A program made the position numbers and the translations under genes. From Linnemannia elongata (taxonomy: Eukaryota; Mortierellomycota; Mortierellomycetes; Mortierellales; Mortierellaceae), in the NCBI GenBank assembly GCA_036320915.1, contig JAXBDG010000002.1:2728001-2792000 (forward strand): a stretch of DNA of 64,000 nt. The letters run 5' to 3'. Below are positions 11,473 through 21,221 of the stretch, in pieces. The notes beneath the pieces were generated by a model, which saw nothing but the letters and a program-made list of their open reading frames with translations, was not told where the DNA came from and did no database searches. How positions within the stretch are numbered: the first letter of the stretch is position 1; every line of letters begins with the position of its first letter.

Positions 11473-12840
11473 TTAGACGAGGAAGCAGCTCTTGTCGTCA
11501 ACAAACTCCAACTCGGCAGCAGGGTGGCTACACTTGTACTGGTTCAAGAGGCAGATGTTGTTGAAACGACGCAACTGACCACGCTTATCCTTGGCACAGA
11601 CGGGGTCCACCACCATCATGCACATCGTGCCGCACTTGTTAAAGTCGTTGTCCCCACCCTCCTCCAAGGACAAGTCCTCGAGGGCTAGGCCGTTAATCGC
11701 ACCACTGGCAGCATCAGCAGTGGCTTCGACGGCAGCAGGAGCAGGGGCAGTAGGGGAAGTGGCGTCATTGTCGATGGGGCAGAGTTCTTGAGCGACTGCA
11801 TGGAAGGTGTTGTCAGGATTCTGGCAGTTGAAGACCGAGAGGGCGCACTTGTTGCTGAATGTTTGGTAGTGCTTGCCATTCTTAGAGACTGTGCACACGG
11901 GATCGTATTCCATTGTGCAGACGGTATTGCAGGTTGGAAGCAAAGGAGTGGAACGCTTCTCGGGAACGGTGGGATTGCCGGCATCGGTTTCACAGGCTTT
12001 GTCGGAGACGATGGTGAACGAGTTGTCGGGGTTCTGGCAGTTGAAGACGGAGAGCATGCACTTGTTGCTGAACGTTTGGAAATGCTTGCCGTTCTTGGAT
12101 GCCGTGCAGACGGGAGCATATTCCATTGTGCAGGCGATATCGCAGGTTGGGAGCAAGGGGGTTGAACGCTTGTCAGTAACGGTGGCCGCGGCGGCATCGG
12201 TGTCACAGGCTCCGTCGGAGACGACGGTGAACGAGTTGTCGGGGTTCTGACAATTGAAGACGGAGAGCATGCACTTGTTGCTGAACGTCTGGAAATGCTT
12301 GCCATTCTTAGAGGCCGCGCAAACGGGAGCATACTCCATTGTACACATGGTGTCACAGACTGGGAGCAATGGAGTCGAGCGCTTCTCGGGGACGGGGACA
12401 ACGGCGGCATCAGCTTCCTCGCCTTCCTCGACCTCACAGGCAGTCTCGGAGACGACATTGAACAAATCATCTGGGTTCTGGCAGTTATGAACTCTCAACA
12501 GACAGGAGTTACTGAAGGTCTTGCGAGTCTTGCCATCCTTGGAGGCCGCACAGACGGGATCCTCGATCATGGCACACATGATGTCGCAGGTTGGGTACAT
12601 CTCTTCACAGGCCGACTGGGCGAGGACCTTGGCCTTGGCGTGCGGGTGCTCGCAGTTGTAGACGTCGAGAGAGCAGGCGTTTCCGAAAGTCTGGTTCTCA
12701 CCGGACTTGAGCTGGGCGCAGACGGGCTGGTAGATGAACGTGCAAGCCTTGTTGCAGACCATGGGGGCGGCTTGGACGGATGATGAGTACATCGACAGTG
12801 TAGCGATGACTGAGAGGGAAATGAGTTTTGTGAACTGCAT
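11473..12840 (-). CDS. Secreted six-domain Kazal-type protease inhibitor with Lys-Arg linkers (Kazal A)
   Basis: Single exon, 455 residues. An upstream in-frame Met exists at 13017, but the Met at 12840 starts a clean signal peptide (MQFTKLISLSVIATLSMYSS, cleavage near VQAAP) identical in style to the other Kazal genes and about 135 bp from a TATA box, so I use that. Six Kazal units follow, each C-x3-C-x7-C plus a TFxNxC core and NC before the last Cys, which is the Kazal_2/follistatin spacing. Residue C2+2, the P1 position of Kazal inhibitors, reads Phe, Met, Met, Met, Met, Met, suggesting chymotrypsin-, elastase- or subtilisin-like targets. Domains 3, 4 and 5 are each preceded by KRSTPLLP, a good Kex2-type Lys-Arg site. 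Domains 3-5 are nearly identical, so they arose by recent internal duplication. Targets are unknown. Confidence 0.9.
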   Translation of the reverse strand: MQFTKLISLSVIATLSMYSSSVQAAPMVCNKACTFIYQPVCAQLKSGENQTFGNACSLDVYNCEHPHAKAKVLAQSACEEMYPTCDIMCAMIEDPVCAASKDGKTRKTFSNSCLLRVHNCQNPDDLFNVVSETACEVEEGEEADAAVVPVPEKRSTPLLPVCDTMCTMEYAPVCAASKNGKHFQTFSNKCMLSVFNCQNPDNSFTVVSDGACDTDAAAATVTDKRSTPLLPTCDIACTMEYAPVCTASKNGKHFQTFSNKCMLSVFNCQNPDNSFTIVSDKACETDAGNPTVPEKRSTPLLPTCNTVCTMEYDPVCTVSKNGKHYQTFSNKCALSVFNCQNPDNTFHAVAQELCPIDNDATSPTAPAPAAVEATADAASGAINGLALEDLSLEEGGDNDFNKCGTMCMMVVDPVCAKDKRGQLRRFNNICLLNQYKCSHPAAELEFVDDKSCFLV

Positions 12841-12973
12841 TGTGGAGAAGGGGAAGGAAAATGGAAGAAGTGTTTTTTCTATTTCTTGTGGTGGTGCTTG
12901 TAGGTTTTGTTTGGTTTTGTTGATGAGAATGATGAAGATGAAGATGGGGATTAAAAAAGTGCCTATCATCGAT

Positions 12974-12982
12974 GCTTTTATA
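12974..12982 (-). promoter_or_regulatory. TATA box of Kazal A (TATAAAAGC)
   Basis: The minus strand reads GGTATAAAAGCATCG about 135 bp before the start codon. The same TATAAAAGC word sits 105-126 bp before two other Kazal genes (near 20650 and 58612). Confidence 0.65.
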
Positions 12983-15299
12983 CCTATTTTCATCCCCCCC
13001 TCCACAATTAGCGTCATTCTTGTACCATTGAGTGCTTCTTACCCGGTACCTGATGGTGGTATCTACTACTCAAACGACCATAACCCGCATCGGAATTATG
13101 GGCAAGCATCAGTTGACTCTCAGCGCGTACCTATTTTTCTCTCTTGTTCAACTTTTCGGCCCAGTTTCCTTTTGATACCATTAGAACCTAGCAACACCTT
13201 GTACCTGGCGTATCGGCTGAAGCCTCTTACTGACCTGCCTACACGCATTTGGCTGTCTTATTCTTTATGCGCGCTCGATAATACCCCAACAAAAAAACGC
13301 ACTCTGACGACACTTTTCCATAATTGCCCCCTACAACGGTAGAACAGACAAGAAACGTGGATCATACTTCCTCTTGCGCTGGATGGAGAGAGGACACATA
13401 CTTCCTGGTCTCACTAGACTTTGCGGGGTTTATTCTCGTCATTTCATTCTGCGACGCTTTTTCTCACAACACACTTGGCTGCATAATACACCCAAGACCT
13501 GGAAAGAAAGAAGGAAAGAACAAAGAAAAGAAAGGCCTAAAAGGAACATAATTCTGAGTTTGGAAAAGAGTGAGCAAAAAGATGGAGAATCAAGCGGTGC
13601 TTGGGCCAGCAATGGGTTAACCGACATTTTTGTATACAATTTATGTATAATGGCGGTACATGAATACAAGGAAAGAATGAAGGAAAGGTACAAAAGAAGG
13701 AAGCATGAAGAGAAGGAGGACGAAGGGTGAATGCGGAACGTGGGAGAGTCGTACCTAAAAATGGATGGGTGAGAGAATAACTCGTACATGTACCACCTTG
13801 GAGGTAATTCAATACAGTAGGATGCATATTTTTGAGTTCATTGCGAAGTATGTTTTTTGGCCCGGGATCTGATCATGTCTGTCAGTGCCCATGATGGATT
13901 AATGGAAAGGAAGGTACTCTTGGTCGAGTACTTGTGCCCAAACGCCCAAAACAAGGAACAAGTTTTTCTTTGGTTCCATGCTCCCGATGGATGGCGATGT
14001 ATGACGAGAGGATGAACATACGATATGCTCTCTGCTGTTGTCGGCTGTCTGGCTGCTGACGTGGGTTGTTCATAACCCGGTAAAGGGATATCCATCGGAA
14101 GGGAGAAAAAAGAGGACGCGAAATAGTAGCACCGACACCTGCGCAAAAGTGTAAAACGAACCACAGCAACATATTTTTTTTTTAAATCTCTCAATGATCG
14201 ATTTTCTTTTGGGCCGCGGCTATTGTTAGTTCCTATGATACTTGTTCCTTTTTACGCCCAACGTCTCTAGATCCTAGGCTTTTCGAATAGGTTGAATTCG
14301 TACCTTGCGCCCCTAAAGGAAGGCCTTGCTGGTTTCTAGATAAATATCAAGGGGTGAATGTTTGCCATTTGCACTGCCGTCCTGTCATTTAAAAAGTAGT
14401 TAATGAAGGTGTGGGAAGGGTGGGCGAAAAATGTTTTGCCCGGCATCCCTTACTTTTCTTTTGCTTTGATCTACACCAGACCTTCCTTGGATAAACTGAA
14501 GTAAACAAGAGACCATCCGCGTATTCTTTCTTCCCCTTTCTAGGTAGTTCTTGCTGTTGGGTCCGTTTGCTTCATTGTGGCGGGCAACGACTTTGGTAAG
14601 ATAGCAGTAGGAGAAGAGGAGAAGTAGGATAACCATGGCGGTTGCCAGGGCCTATGAGACGATGCTGGTATACTTTATGTTCAACTTTAGGGTTGCTGGG
14701 GATGAGCGTGGAGGAAGTAGTGAGCTGGTGCAGGATGGCGTTTGATGCTGCTTCATATCTTCGGCTCTGCTAGATATTTTTTTTTTTTTTTTTGAGGAGA
14801 TATATTTGCTCTCTATAATCTGATCCCTCTTTGTTAACCTCCGCTTTTGCCCTTAACCTTTTTTCACAAGAGGGATGCTAACCTCCCACCGTCCTTTCCT
14901 CTTCAAGTTCTTCATGGACGAAATATTGATCCTTAAAAGAAAAGAGATGGCTCCAATCGCCCTCCTGGCGACCCTTCCCTTCCATTGCGATGTGTGCTTC
15001 AGAACACCTTTCTGTCGTGCATGTACCGCCTAGAATATGTTGCAGATGAGGACGTCGTTGTAGGTTAAAGGACTCAGCAAACCCGTCAGACCTATAAGCT
15101 CATTTTCGATTGTACTCGCGTTTAATTACACGTTCGTCCCAGATCGCGTCAATCATTGATGGCGTCTGATAAACTTTATTTTCGCGTCCAAGGATCTAAG
15201 GAAACAAGAAGCTCAATCAGTCAATATGATACAACAAACTTGGTGGAATTAGATTAAAGCAGACGATATGACAAGAGAAGTGAGAAGGGTATTCATCTA
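12983..15299. other. Intergenic spacer inside the Kazal cluster
   Basis: No recognised gene. The best weak candidate is a 78-codon frame at 14636-14400 (-). Its Met has a near-perfect start context (ACCGCCATGG) and is followed by a hydrophobic leader (VILLLLFSYCYL), but the rest has no cysteines and no motif. Other frames are low complexity. A poly-T run lies near 14776-14792. Confidence 0.4.
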
Positions 15300-15743
15300 T
15301 CACTTGGGGCATTCACCCTTGGTCACCATGACTTTTTCCTTGGGAGTTCTGCACATGGCTCTATCCAGCTCGCACTGGTTGCCAAAGGTCTCGGTCTTGC
15401 CACCTTGGAACTTTGCACAGATAGGATCGTAAATGTTCATGCAAGCTATGCCACAGATTTGAGGAGGGTCTTCGGGACAGGCGGTCTTGGAGATGAGATT
15501 GACTTTCTCCTTGGGATGCTCACAAACGTAGGCTTCGAAGGTGCACTGGTTTCCGAAGGTCTGGTACTTGCCGCTACTGAGCTTGGCGCACCTTGGGCTA
15601 TACTCCTTGGTGCAGGCTATCTTGCAATTGGGAGGCTTGGACTTGTTGTTGGGGGCTTCGACGGCAGGGGCGGCGAAAGAGATTGTGACCATGGTGGATA
15701 GGATGGCGATAAAGGCCAAGAAGGCGATGGTGGAGAATTTCAT
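15300..15743 (-). CDS. Secreted two-domain Kazal-type inhibitor (Kazal B)
   Basis: Single exon of 147 residues. The signal peptide starts MKFSTIAFLAFIAILSTMVT and ends near FAAP, followed by a short basic/Asn linker. Domain 1 (CKIACTKEYSPRC) has Lys at P1 and an unusual PRC in place of PVC. Domain 2 (CGIACMNIYDPIC) has Asn at P1. Both keep the six cysteines and the TFGNQC core. It ends ECPK. There is no Lys-Arg site between the domains. A weaker TATA-like ATAAAAA lies about 110 bp upstream. It would act outside the cell as a trypsin-type inhibitor through domain 1; Asn at P1 in domain 2 is poor for most serine proteases. Confidence 0.87.
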   Translation of the reverse strand: MKFSTIAFLAFIAILSTMVTISFAAPAVEAPNNKSKPPNCKIACTKEYSPRCAKLSSGKYQTFGNQCTFEAYVCEHPKEKVNLISKTACPEDPPQICGIACMNIYDPICAKFQGGKTETFGNQCELDRAMCRTPKEKVMVTKGECPK

Positions 15744-16250
15744 ATTGAGGCGGTGTTTTGCTTGTGTTTTGTTGTTGTGATGTGTGATGTGTGATGGAAA
15801 GTAGAAATGAGGGTAAAGAGAAAAAACTTAGTGCGCTTTTTTCCTTTTTATCCGTATTTTGTTTTCTATTTTGTTGGCCCCCCCTGATCTTTAATCCTCC
15901 TTAAACAATTCTCTATTCTCTTTTGGCTCCCTTACGCATGGACTTTTTTTTTCTGTCTTTTCTTCCTCTCCCTTCCTACCAAGAGTGTGTAAAAACGTCC
16001 CTGAGCGCCGCTCTCCTGGAACATTCATCGTAAAAGTGCCTTGCCGTCTTTGCAACATCTTGGTGGCCAAAATAAAGAGAGCTGTAACTGCAAATGTGTT
16101 TTATTTTAGGGTTAGAAGATCGATGGCATCTCTCATCAAGTACAGAAAAACGAAAGAGGGGCGAAGGTAGGATATGAAACGTAGTGAAAAGGGGTAGGTT
16201 TGAAAAGACAAGAAAAGAAAAGAAAAGTGAAAAAAATGAAACCCTCACAG

Positions 16251-16523
16251 CTAACATTTGCCTTGATGGACAAACTGGTAATAGGAATCAGTACGACAGT
16301 TTCTGAGCGTCATTAGACACTCGTTGTCAAATGTCTTGTATTTGCCATTATCCACTGCACAGATGGGTCTAGAAATGGGAGGGCAGTTCTTTGTGCAAAC
16401 GGCAATAGGTTGACCATCTGTTCCTATGTTGGTCCAAGGGATTAGGACTGGACTTGTATTTGTTGATCCCATTGAGAGGAGGAAGGTCATGAAAAATGTT
16501 AATGTGGGGTATGAGGGACGCAT
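16251..16523 (-). CDS. Secreted single-domain Kazal-type inhibitor (Kazal C)
   Basis: Single exon, 90 residues. The hydrophobic leader (LTFFMTFLLSMGS) is followed by a linker of about 20 residues and one domain, CTKNCPPISRPIC through KTFDNEC, NC and the final GKC, which is also the C-terminus. P1 reads Pro, which blocks canonical binding in most serine proteases, so this unit may bind in another way, act on an unusual protease, or be inactive. The P-x-x-C spacing and six cysteines are intact. A TATA-like ATATATACT lies about 100 bp before the Met. Confidence 0.82.
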   Translation of the reverse strand: MRPSYPTLTFFMTFLLSMGSTNTSPVLIPWTNIGTDGQPIAVCTKNCPPISRPICAVDNGKYKTFDNECLMTLRNCRTDSYYQFVHQGKC

Positions 16524-17078
16524 TCTATCTTATTTTTTGGGGGGCGTTGTTGAGTAATGTGAGTACGTGTGTGCGTATGGATTTGAATGTGCGAGTGTGA
16601 AAGGGAAACAAGTGAGGAGTATATATTACTTTTTTTTTCTTGTCTCACGTTTGAAATGGAACGAGCTGCAGACGGATGACAAGATGGATGAGAGGAGCGA
16701 TGCCTCCCTCCCTTTTCAATGCGTGCTAAAGATCAGCAAACAAAACAAACAAAGGGCGGTGCGCGCCGCTTATTTATATTTGGGTGCCCCTTCTCCCCCT
16801 TCCATTCTGTCTGCGTATTGTCACGATGTGGCGATGATGCCACGAATGCTATTTTAAGTTCATCAGTGCGTGTACACAAACCACCTCGAAGTGGGTGATG
16901 ATCAGTTTTCGCGAGAAACGTAGACGCGTTTGTTTGTACACAAAGATCAGACCTTTGAAAAGTTAATTTATTTCGTAGGAGAGGTGAGACGACGTGAGGG
17001 TAAAGTGATACATAAGAGAAACGAGGAAAGGGAGAAAAACAGGGGAAAAAACAAGAAAAGAGCGACGCAAACAGAACT

Positions 17079-17345
17079 TTACTGGCCTTCGCACTTGCCC
17101 TCGTGGACAACCTTGTACTGGTCATTGGGGAGGCTGCAGTTATGAGTCTCAAGGAGACATTTGTTGACGAACGTCTGTTGATTGCCGTCCTTGTTTTCAC
17201 CGCAGACAGGTAAGTAAAGCCACGAACAGCGCATCTGGCAATTGCCGCTTGGGAGAACGTCAGGCGCGGGGACTGGGCTCGCGTTGGCAGACAGGATACC
17301 CATCGAGAGGACGATCGTCAACAGGGTCAAAGAGGAGGAGCGCAT
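17079..17345 (-). CDS. Secreted single-domain Kazal-type inhibitor (Kazal D)
   Basis: Single exon, 88 residues. The signal peptide MRSSSLTLLTIVLSMGILSA is cleaved near ANASP. The one domain starts CQMRCSWLYLPVCGENKDG and runs to the final GKC plus EGQ. P1 reads Trp, which is rare and would suit a deep chymotrypsin-like pocket. All six cysteines and the TFxNKC core are present. A TATA box (GGTATAAAT) lies about 105 bp upstream. Confidence 0.85.
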   Translation of the reverse strand: MRSSSLTLLTIVLSMGILSANASPVPAPDVLPSGNCQMRCSWLYLPVCGENKDGNQQTFVNKCLLETHNCSLPNDQYKVVHEGKCEGQ

Positions 17346-17447
17346 TTTTGTTTGTTCAGGTAGTAGTGGTTTCGTGTGCGTATTGAAAGGTAGGCAGGGT
17401 GAGGTCGATATGTGGAAGAAAGGACAAAGGGCGGCGAAAGATCCCCA

Positions 17448-17456
17448 TTTATACCC
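17448..17456 (-). promoter_or_regulatory. TATA box of Kazal D
   Basis: GGGTATAAAT on the minus strand, about 105 bp before the ATG at 17345. It has the same placement as in the other Kazal genes. Confidence 0.55.
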
Positions 17457-17862
17457 TCGTCAAGTATCCTTCATGTACCTTGGAATGGAACTGAACACTC
17501 ATATTTCCCTTTTTTTATGCCCGATATCGAAGAGGGAATAGAATGTTCCCTTTCCATCCATCCCGTTCTTCTCGTACAAACCATGGGGAGTATTTTTATA
17601 CGCAGTAAGAAAGATGCCACATCCGTCAATGCACATGATAGTCGCCATTTGTTATTGGGATCTCTCCTTTTGAGCGGCGGTGGTAGCGAGCAGCGGCGTT
17701 ATGATCTTGAACTGGAGTATGTAGTAACTTCCCACTCGAGGCTTCAGCCCACAACACACTCAGTCAAAATGGCCCAAAAAAAGAGTTTGAATTATATATG
17801 TTCGTGCATCACGAATGTATAAACGAACGAGAGAGGAGAGCAAAGGGAAGGAGAGAGCACGC

Positions 17863-18140
17863 TCAAGGGATGGGAAGAGTGATGATGTCGCAGGATCCAT
17901 CGGGTACAACCCTGTAAAGTTCCTTGGGGTCCAGAGTTGCGGTTCCTCATTTGACATTCATTGACGAAGGATATCTGTTGACCCTTTGTGTTCTCTGGGC
18001 AGACACAGGTACCTTCAGGAGAACATTTTGCGAAGCAGGCCAGCAATCACGAGAGCCGGATGGGCCATAGTGGAGAGGATGCCGATGGAAGCAAGGAAGA
18101 CCGTCAAGCACAAAGTCGTAGTAGAGATGAGTAAGTTTAT
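17863..18140 (-). pseudogene. Broken Kazal-type inhibitor gene
   Basis: Pieces of one single-domain Kazal gene lie in order but in different frames. A hydrophobic leader (LCLTVFLASIGILSTMA) has no Met where one is expected; the codon at about 18138-18140 is ATA. The first half of the domain (CFAKCSPEG to SFVNEC) sits in a second frame, and the last part (DPKELYRVVPDGSC and a short tail to a stop at 17863) needs another frame change. No splice pair bridges these joins. The closest intact relative is the neighbour at 18398-18688, which shares the CFAKCS start. Breaks: lost start codon plus two frameshifts. Confidence 0.72.
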
Positions 18141-18397
18141 GAAAGTCGTGTCTAGTGAGATGTAAAGATGATGAGGTGAAAGAGGAGCAAAATATATTTT
18201 GTTTTGTCTTTGGCTTTTTTTTCTTTCCAAAGTGCGCACAGCCAACGTTTTTTGGGAGAGCCAACTATATTGATCCCCAGGATCATAGGGCTGTTGGATG
18301 AGCTCATGGAGTCTATTGAAACAAGGCCATCGCTTTATTATTCTCATCGCTGTGGTACGAGGCCTAAGGACGAGCAAGAGGGAGGCAATGGAGGAGC

Positions 18398-18688
18398 TCA
18401 AGGAGTTGGGAGGGGGATGCCGTTGCAAGCACAGTTGGTCACGGCCGTGTAGGTGTTTTTCGGGTTCAGACAGTTGTAATGACCCAATTGACAAGGGTTG
18501 ATGAACCAAGCGTGTTGGTGTTTCTTGTTCTCTGCACAGAAGTATTCACCTTTGTCTGAACACTTGGCAAAGCAGAAAGGGTCTGGAGTGGGACTAGGGC
18601 GCCTGGCCGGGATGGCCGTGACGGTAGAGAGCAGGGCGGTTGAGGCGATGAGGGCCACTGAGTAGAGGGTAGTGGTAGAGAAGTGCAT
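18398..18688 (-). CDS. Secreted divergent Kazal-like protein (Kazal E)
   Basis: Single exon, 96 residues. The signal peptide MHFSTTTLYSVALIASTALL is cleaved near VTAIP. The domain begins CFAKCSDKGEYFC and continues with INPCQLGHYNC to a final NCAC. The PVC proline is lost (YFC), the usual TFxN core is replaced by WFIN, and the last Cys is doubled. The mature start (PARRPSPTPDP) is Arg- and Pro-rich. It has drifted from the canonical inhibitor loop and may have a new role. A TATA-like GGCATAAAAA lies about 115 bp upstream. Confidence 0.75.
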   Translation of the reverse strand: MHFSTTTLYSVALIASTALLSTVTAIPARRPSPTPDPFCFAKCSDKGEYFCAENKKHQHAWFINPCQLGHYNCLNPKNTYTAVTNCACNGIPLPTP

Positions 18689-19390
18689 AGCTTTTTTTTG
18701 GGGGGATTGGTACTAGTTCAGAAATGGGTTGTTTTGTTTGGTCGGGAGAAGTGGAGAAAATGATGAGAGAGTGAAGAGGAGTGCAATGTCATTAGTCCAT
18801 TTTTATGCCTTTTATCCCATATTCCAATCCTTGATCCCACAACAAACAAAGATTGAATGCGAATAAAAACATTCATGAACCCTTTTCCTCAGCCTTTCTT
18901 ACCCTCTCCTTTATCCGTCCCTGTATCTGCTCTCGGAAGCGTTTGAAGGAGCGACAATTAATATGCTCTCTTTCCTTGTTTTGCATTGTGCAACATCTCT
19001 TGTCGGGGCAAAATGTTGATGGTGGCTAATGATGCCATTAAGTCATTAAAAGGACCGTTGTATCCCTCGGTAACACGCGCTGACCACTCTTCGGGTTACT
19101 TCTTTTTGATCGCACAACTTTGTAATATTTATCCGGACATGATGCGAAGCCAGCGTCCAGTTCGGCATCACCCTACACCGTGGCGAATATGAACTAGGTC
19201 AGATAATGTTTATTACTGTCGGCGCACGCTGGTCAAAAGCATCTCTTTTATGTAAGGTGGTTAGGGGTAAGGAAGGAAGCAAATGAGAGGTGCAATTCAC
19301 GAAAAATCTAAAGATCCGGCCATTGGTTGTGGTTGAAAGGGTGGAAGAGATTTCCTATGGCAAGGTATACTCGATAACCCGCAGTGTGAT

Positions 19391-20527
19391 TTAACAAGCT
19401 CCCTCAGAAACAAAGGTGAAGGCAGCCTTGGGGTTCTTGCAGTTGAAGGCGCTCAACTCGCATTGGTTGCCAAAGGTCTTGGTCTTGCCAGACTGGAGCT
19501 TGGCACAGACGGGCTGGTAGACCGTGGGACAGGCGTCAGCGCAAACGGGAGCATCAGGGCAGGCGGCATTGGCAATCAACTTGAAGGCTGCAGTGGGATT
19601 CTGGCAGTTGTGGACGTCCAACAGGCAGGCATTGCTGAAGGTTTGGGTCTTGCCATCCTTGGAGGTGGCACAGACGGGATCCTCTACCATAAGGCACATG
19701 AAGTCGCACTTGGGAGCAGCAAGATCCTCGCAAGTCGACTCAGCAAGGACGACAAACTCGGCATCGGGGTGCTTGCAGTTGTACTTTTTGAGCTCGCAAG
19801 CGTTACCAAAGGTCTTTCTCAAACCGTTCTTGGCCTTGGCACAGATGGGATGCTCGACAGCGGCGCACATGATGTCGTCACACTTTTCAGGAGCAGCAGT
19901 GGCAGGGGCGCGCTTTTCGACGGCAGCAGACGAGCAAGGGTTGTTGGAGACAACAGAGGCTTGGGCGTTGGCATGCTCGCAGTTGTAGTTCTTCAACTCA
20001 CAGGAGTTACCAAAGGTCTTGAGATCACCGGACAGAAGTTTGCCACAGACAGGCTGGTAGATGTCAGGGCAGATGGTGTTGCAGGTAGGGGCGGCGAGCT
20101 CCTCACAGGAAGAATCAGCAACAAGGACAAAGTTGGCATTGGGATGCTCGCAGTTGTAGTTGTTCAACTCGCAGGCGTTACCAAAGACCTTGTTCAGGCC
20201 GGTCTTGGCCCTGGCACAAACGGGCTGGAAGACAGAAGGGCACACGGTGTCACACTTGGAAGCGGCAGCGCGCTTCTCAAGGGTATTGGACTCGCAGGCG
20301 GTCTTGTAGGCAACGGTCAGCTGGGCACCAGGGTGGCGGCAGTTGTACTTGTTGAGCTCGCAAGTGTTGCCAAAGGTAATGAACTCGCCAGAGAGGTTCT
20401 GGACACAGATAGGCTGGTAGATGGCACCGCAGACTTCGGGGCACTTGGGAGCTGCGGGGGCGGCCATGGCGGAGAGGGCGGCCATCGAGGTGGCAATGGT
20501 CAAGGTGATTAGAGAGTAGAACTGCAT
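19391..20527 (-). CDS. Secreted six-domain Kazal-type protease inhibitor with Lys-Arg linkers (Kazal F)
   Basis: Single exon, 378 residues from the Met at 20527. The open frame extends further upstream, but the signal peptide MQFYSLITLTIATSMAALSA and the TATA box at about 20650 fix this start. It carries six Kazal domains, with P1 reading Ala, Ser, Asp, Ala, Met, Thr, mostly small or acidic. Lys-Arg sites (LEKRAAA and VEKRAPA) lie between domains 1/2 and 3/4, so Kex2 would yield three products of 1, 2 and 3 domains. Domain 4 has one extra residue between its first two cysteines. The gene and both flanks are related to those of Kazal G (57697-58503). Confidence 0.9.
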   Translation of the reverse strand: MQFYSLITLTIATSMAALSAMAAPAAPKCPEVCGAIYQPICVQNLSGEFITFGNTCELNKYNCRHPGAQLTVAYKTACESNTLEKRAAASKCDTVCPSVFQPVCARAKTGLNKVFGNACELNNYNCEHPNANFVLVADSSCEELAAPTCNTICPDIYQPVCGKLLSGDLKTFGNSCELKNYNCEHANAQASVVSNNPCSSAAVEKRAPATAAPEKCDDIMCAAVEHPICAKAKNGLRKTFGNACELKKYNCKHPDAEFVVLAESTCEDLAAPKCDFMCLMVEDPVCATSKDGKTQTFSNACLLDVHNCQNPTAAFKLIANAACPDAPVCADACPTVYQPVCAKLQSGKTKTFGNQCELSAFNCKNPKAAFTFVSEGAC

Positions 20528-20644
20528 TCTGATTGGGGAGTGGACAGATTTTTGTTTTTGGTTGTAATGTGGCTGAAAGGGAGGAAGTTGCTTGTTGTTT
20601 TTTGTTGCTAGATGATGGATAATAAAATGGTGGCGATAGCCATT

Positions 20645-20653
20645 GCTTTTATA
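20645..20653 (-). promoter_or_regulatory. TATA box of Kazal F (TATAAAAGC)
   Basis: The minus strand reads GGTATAAAAGCAATGGC, 118-126 bp before the ATG. It matches the words upstream of Kazal A and Kazal G. Confidence 0.68.
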
Positions 20654-21189
20654 CCTACCCAAGTGCTCTGGACTCCCGGTATCGTAGAACATCATCTCAT
20701 ATACCCTTACAGCGCCCTCCACTTCATCCTCTCTTCCCATGATGGATACCATTTCAAAGTACGCCACAAAGGAAAACAACAGAAATGAAAAGAGTAAGAT
20801 GAGAAAGTGATGGATCATGGTGATAGTGGTAAAGATAAGGCTTTGAGCTCTTGGCAAGTTTCATTTTGCTCAAATGTGCACAAAGAAGTAATAGCATTGT
20901 TCTCCAACCGGCGGAGTCCAGGAAAAAGAAGAAATGCACAACTCATTGCCTTCCTTTTCAACATGGTCATTGTCATGTTTGAGCCTAGATTGCTCTTGCA
21001 GTTGAATGCGTGTATGAGTCTTGGGGGAAAGAGAAATGTAAGAATGGGTGCTACAGGTTCAACAGCAAGAAAGAAAGGGCAACAGGAAAGATTTCGAGAT
21101 GCGTCTATTGAAATACCCGAGCGGTACACATGTAAGGAATGAATGAAAGGCATGAATTAACAGGAACAAGAACAAGAAACAGGCTTTGG

Positions 21190-21221
<32 letters not shown>

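Noticed and set aside
12983..13017. Upstream Met of the Kazal A frame (13017)
   Set aside because: It lies upstream of the TATA box and adds a stretch that hides the signal peptide; the Met at 12840 matches the other family members.
19463..20512. 349-codon plus-strand frame across Kazal F
   Set aside because: It is an antisense shadow of the Kazal F frame, caused by the codon bias of the real gene. The same applies to 57748-58509 and 62362-63441.
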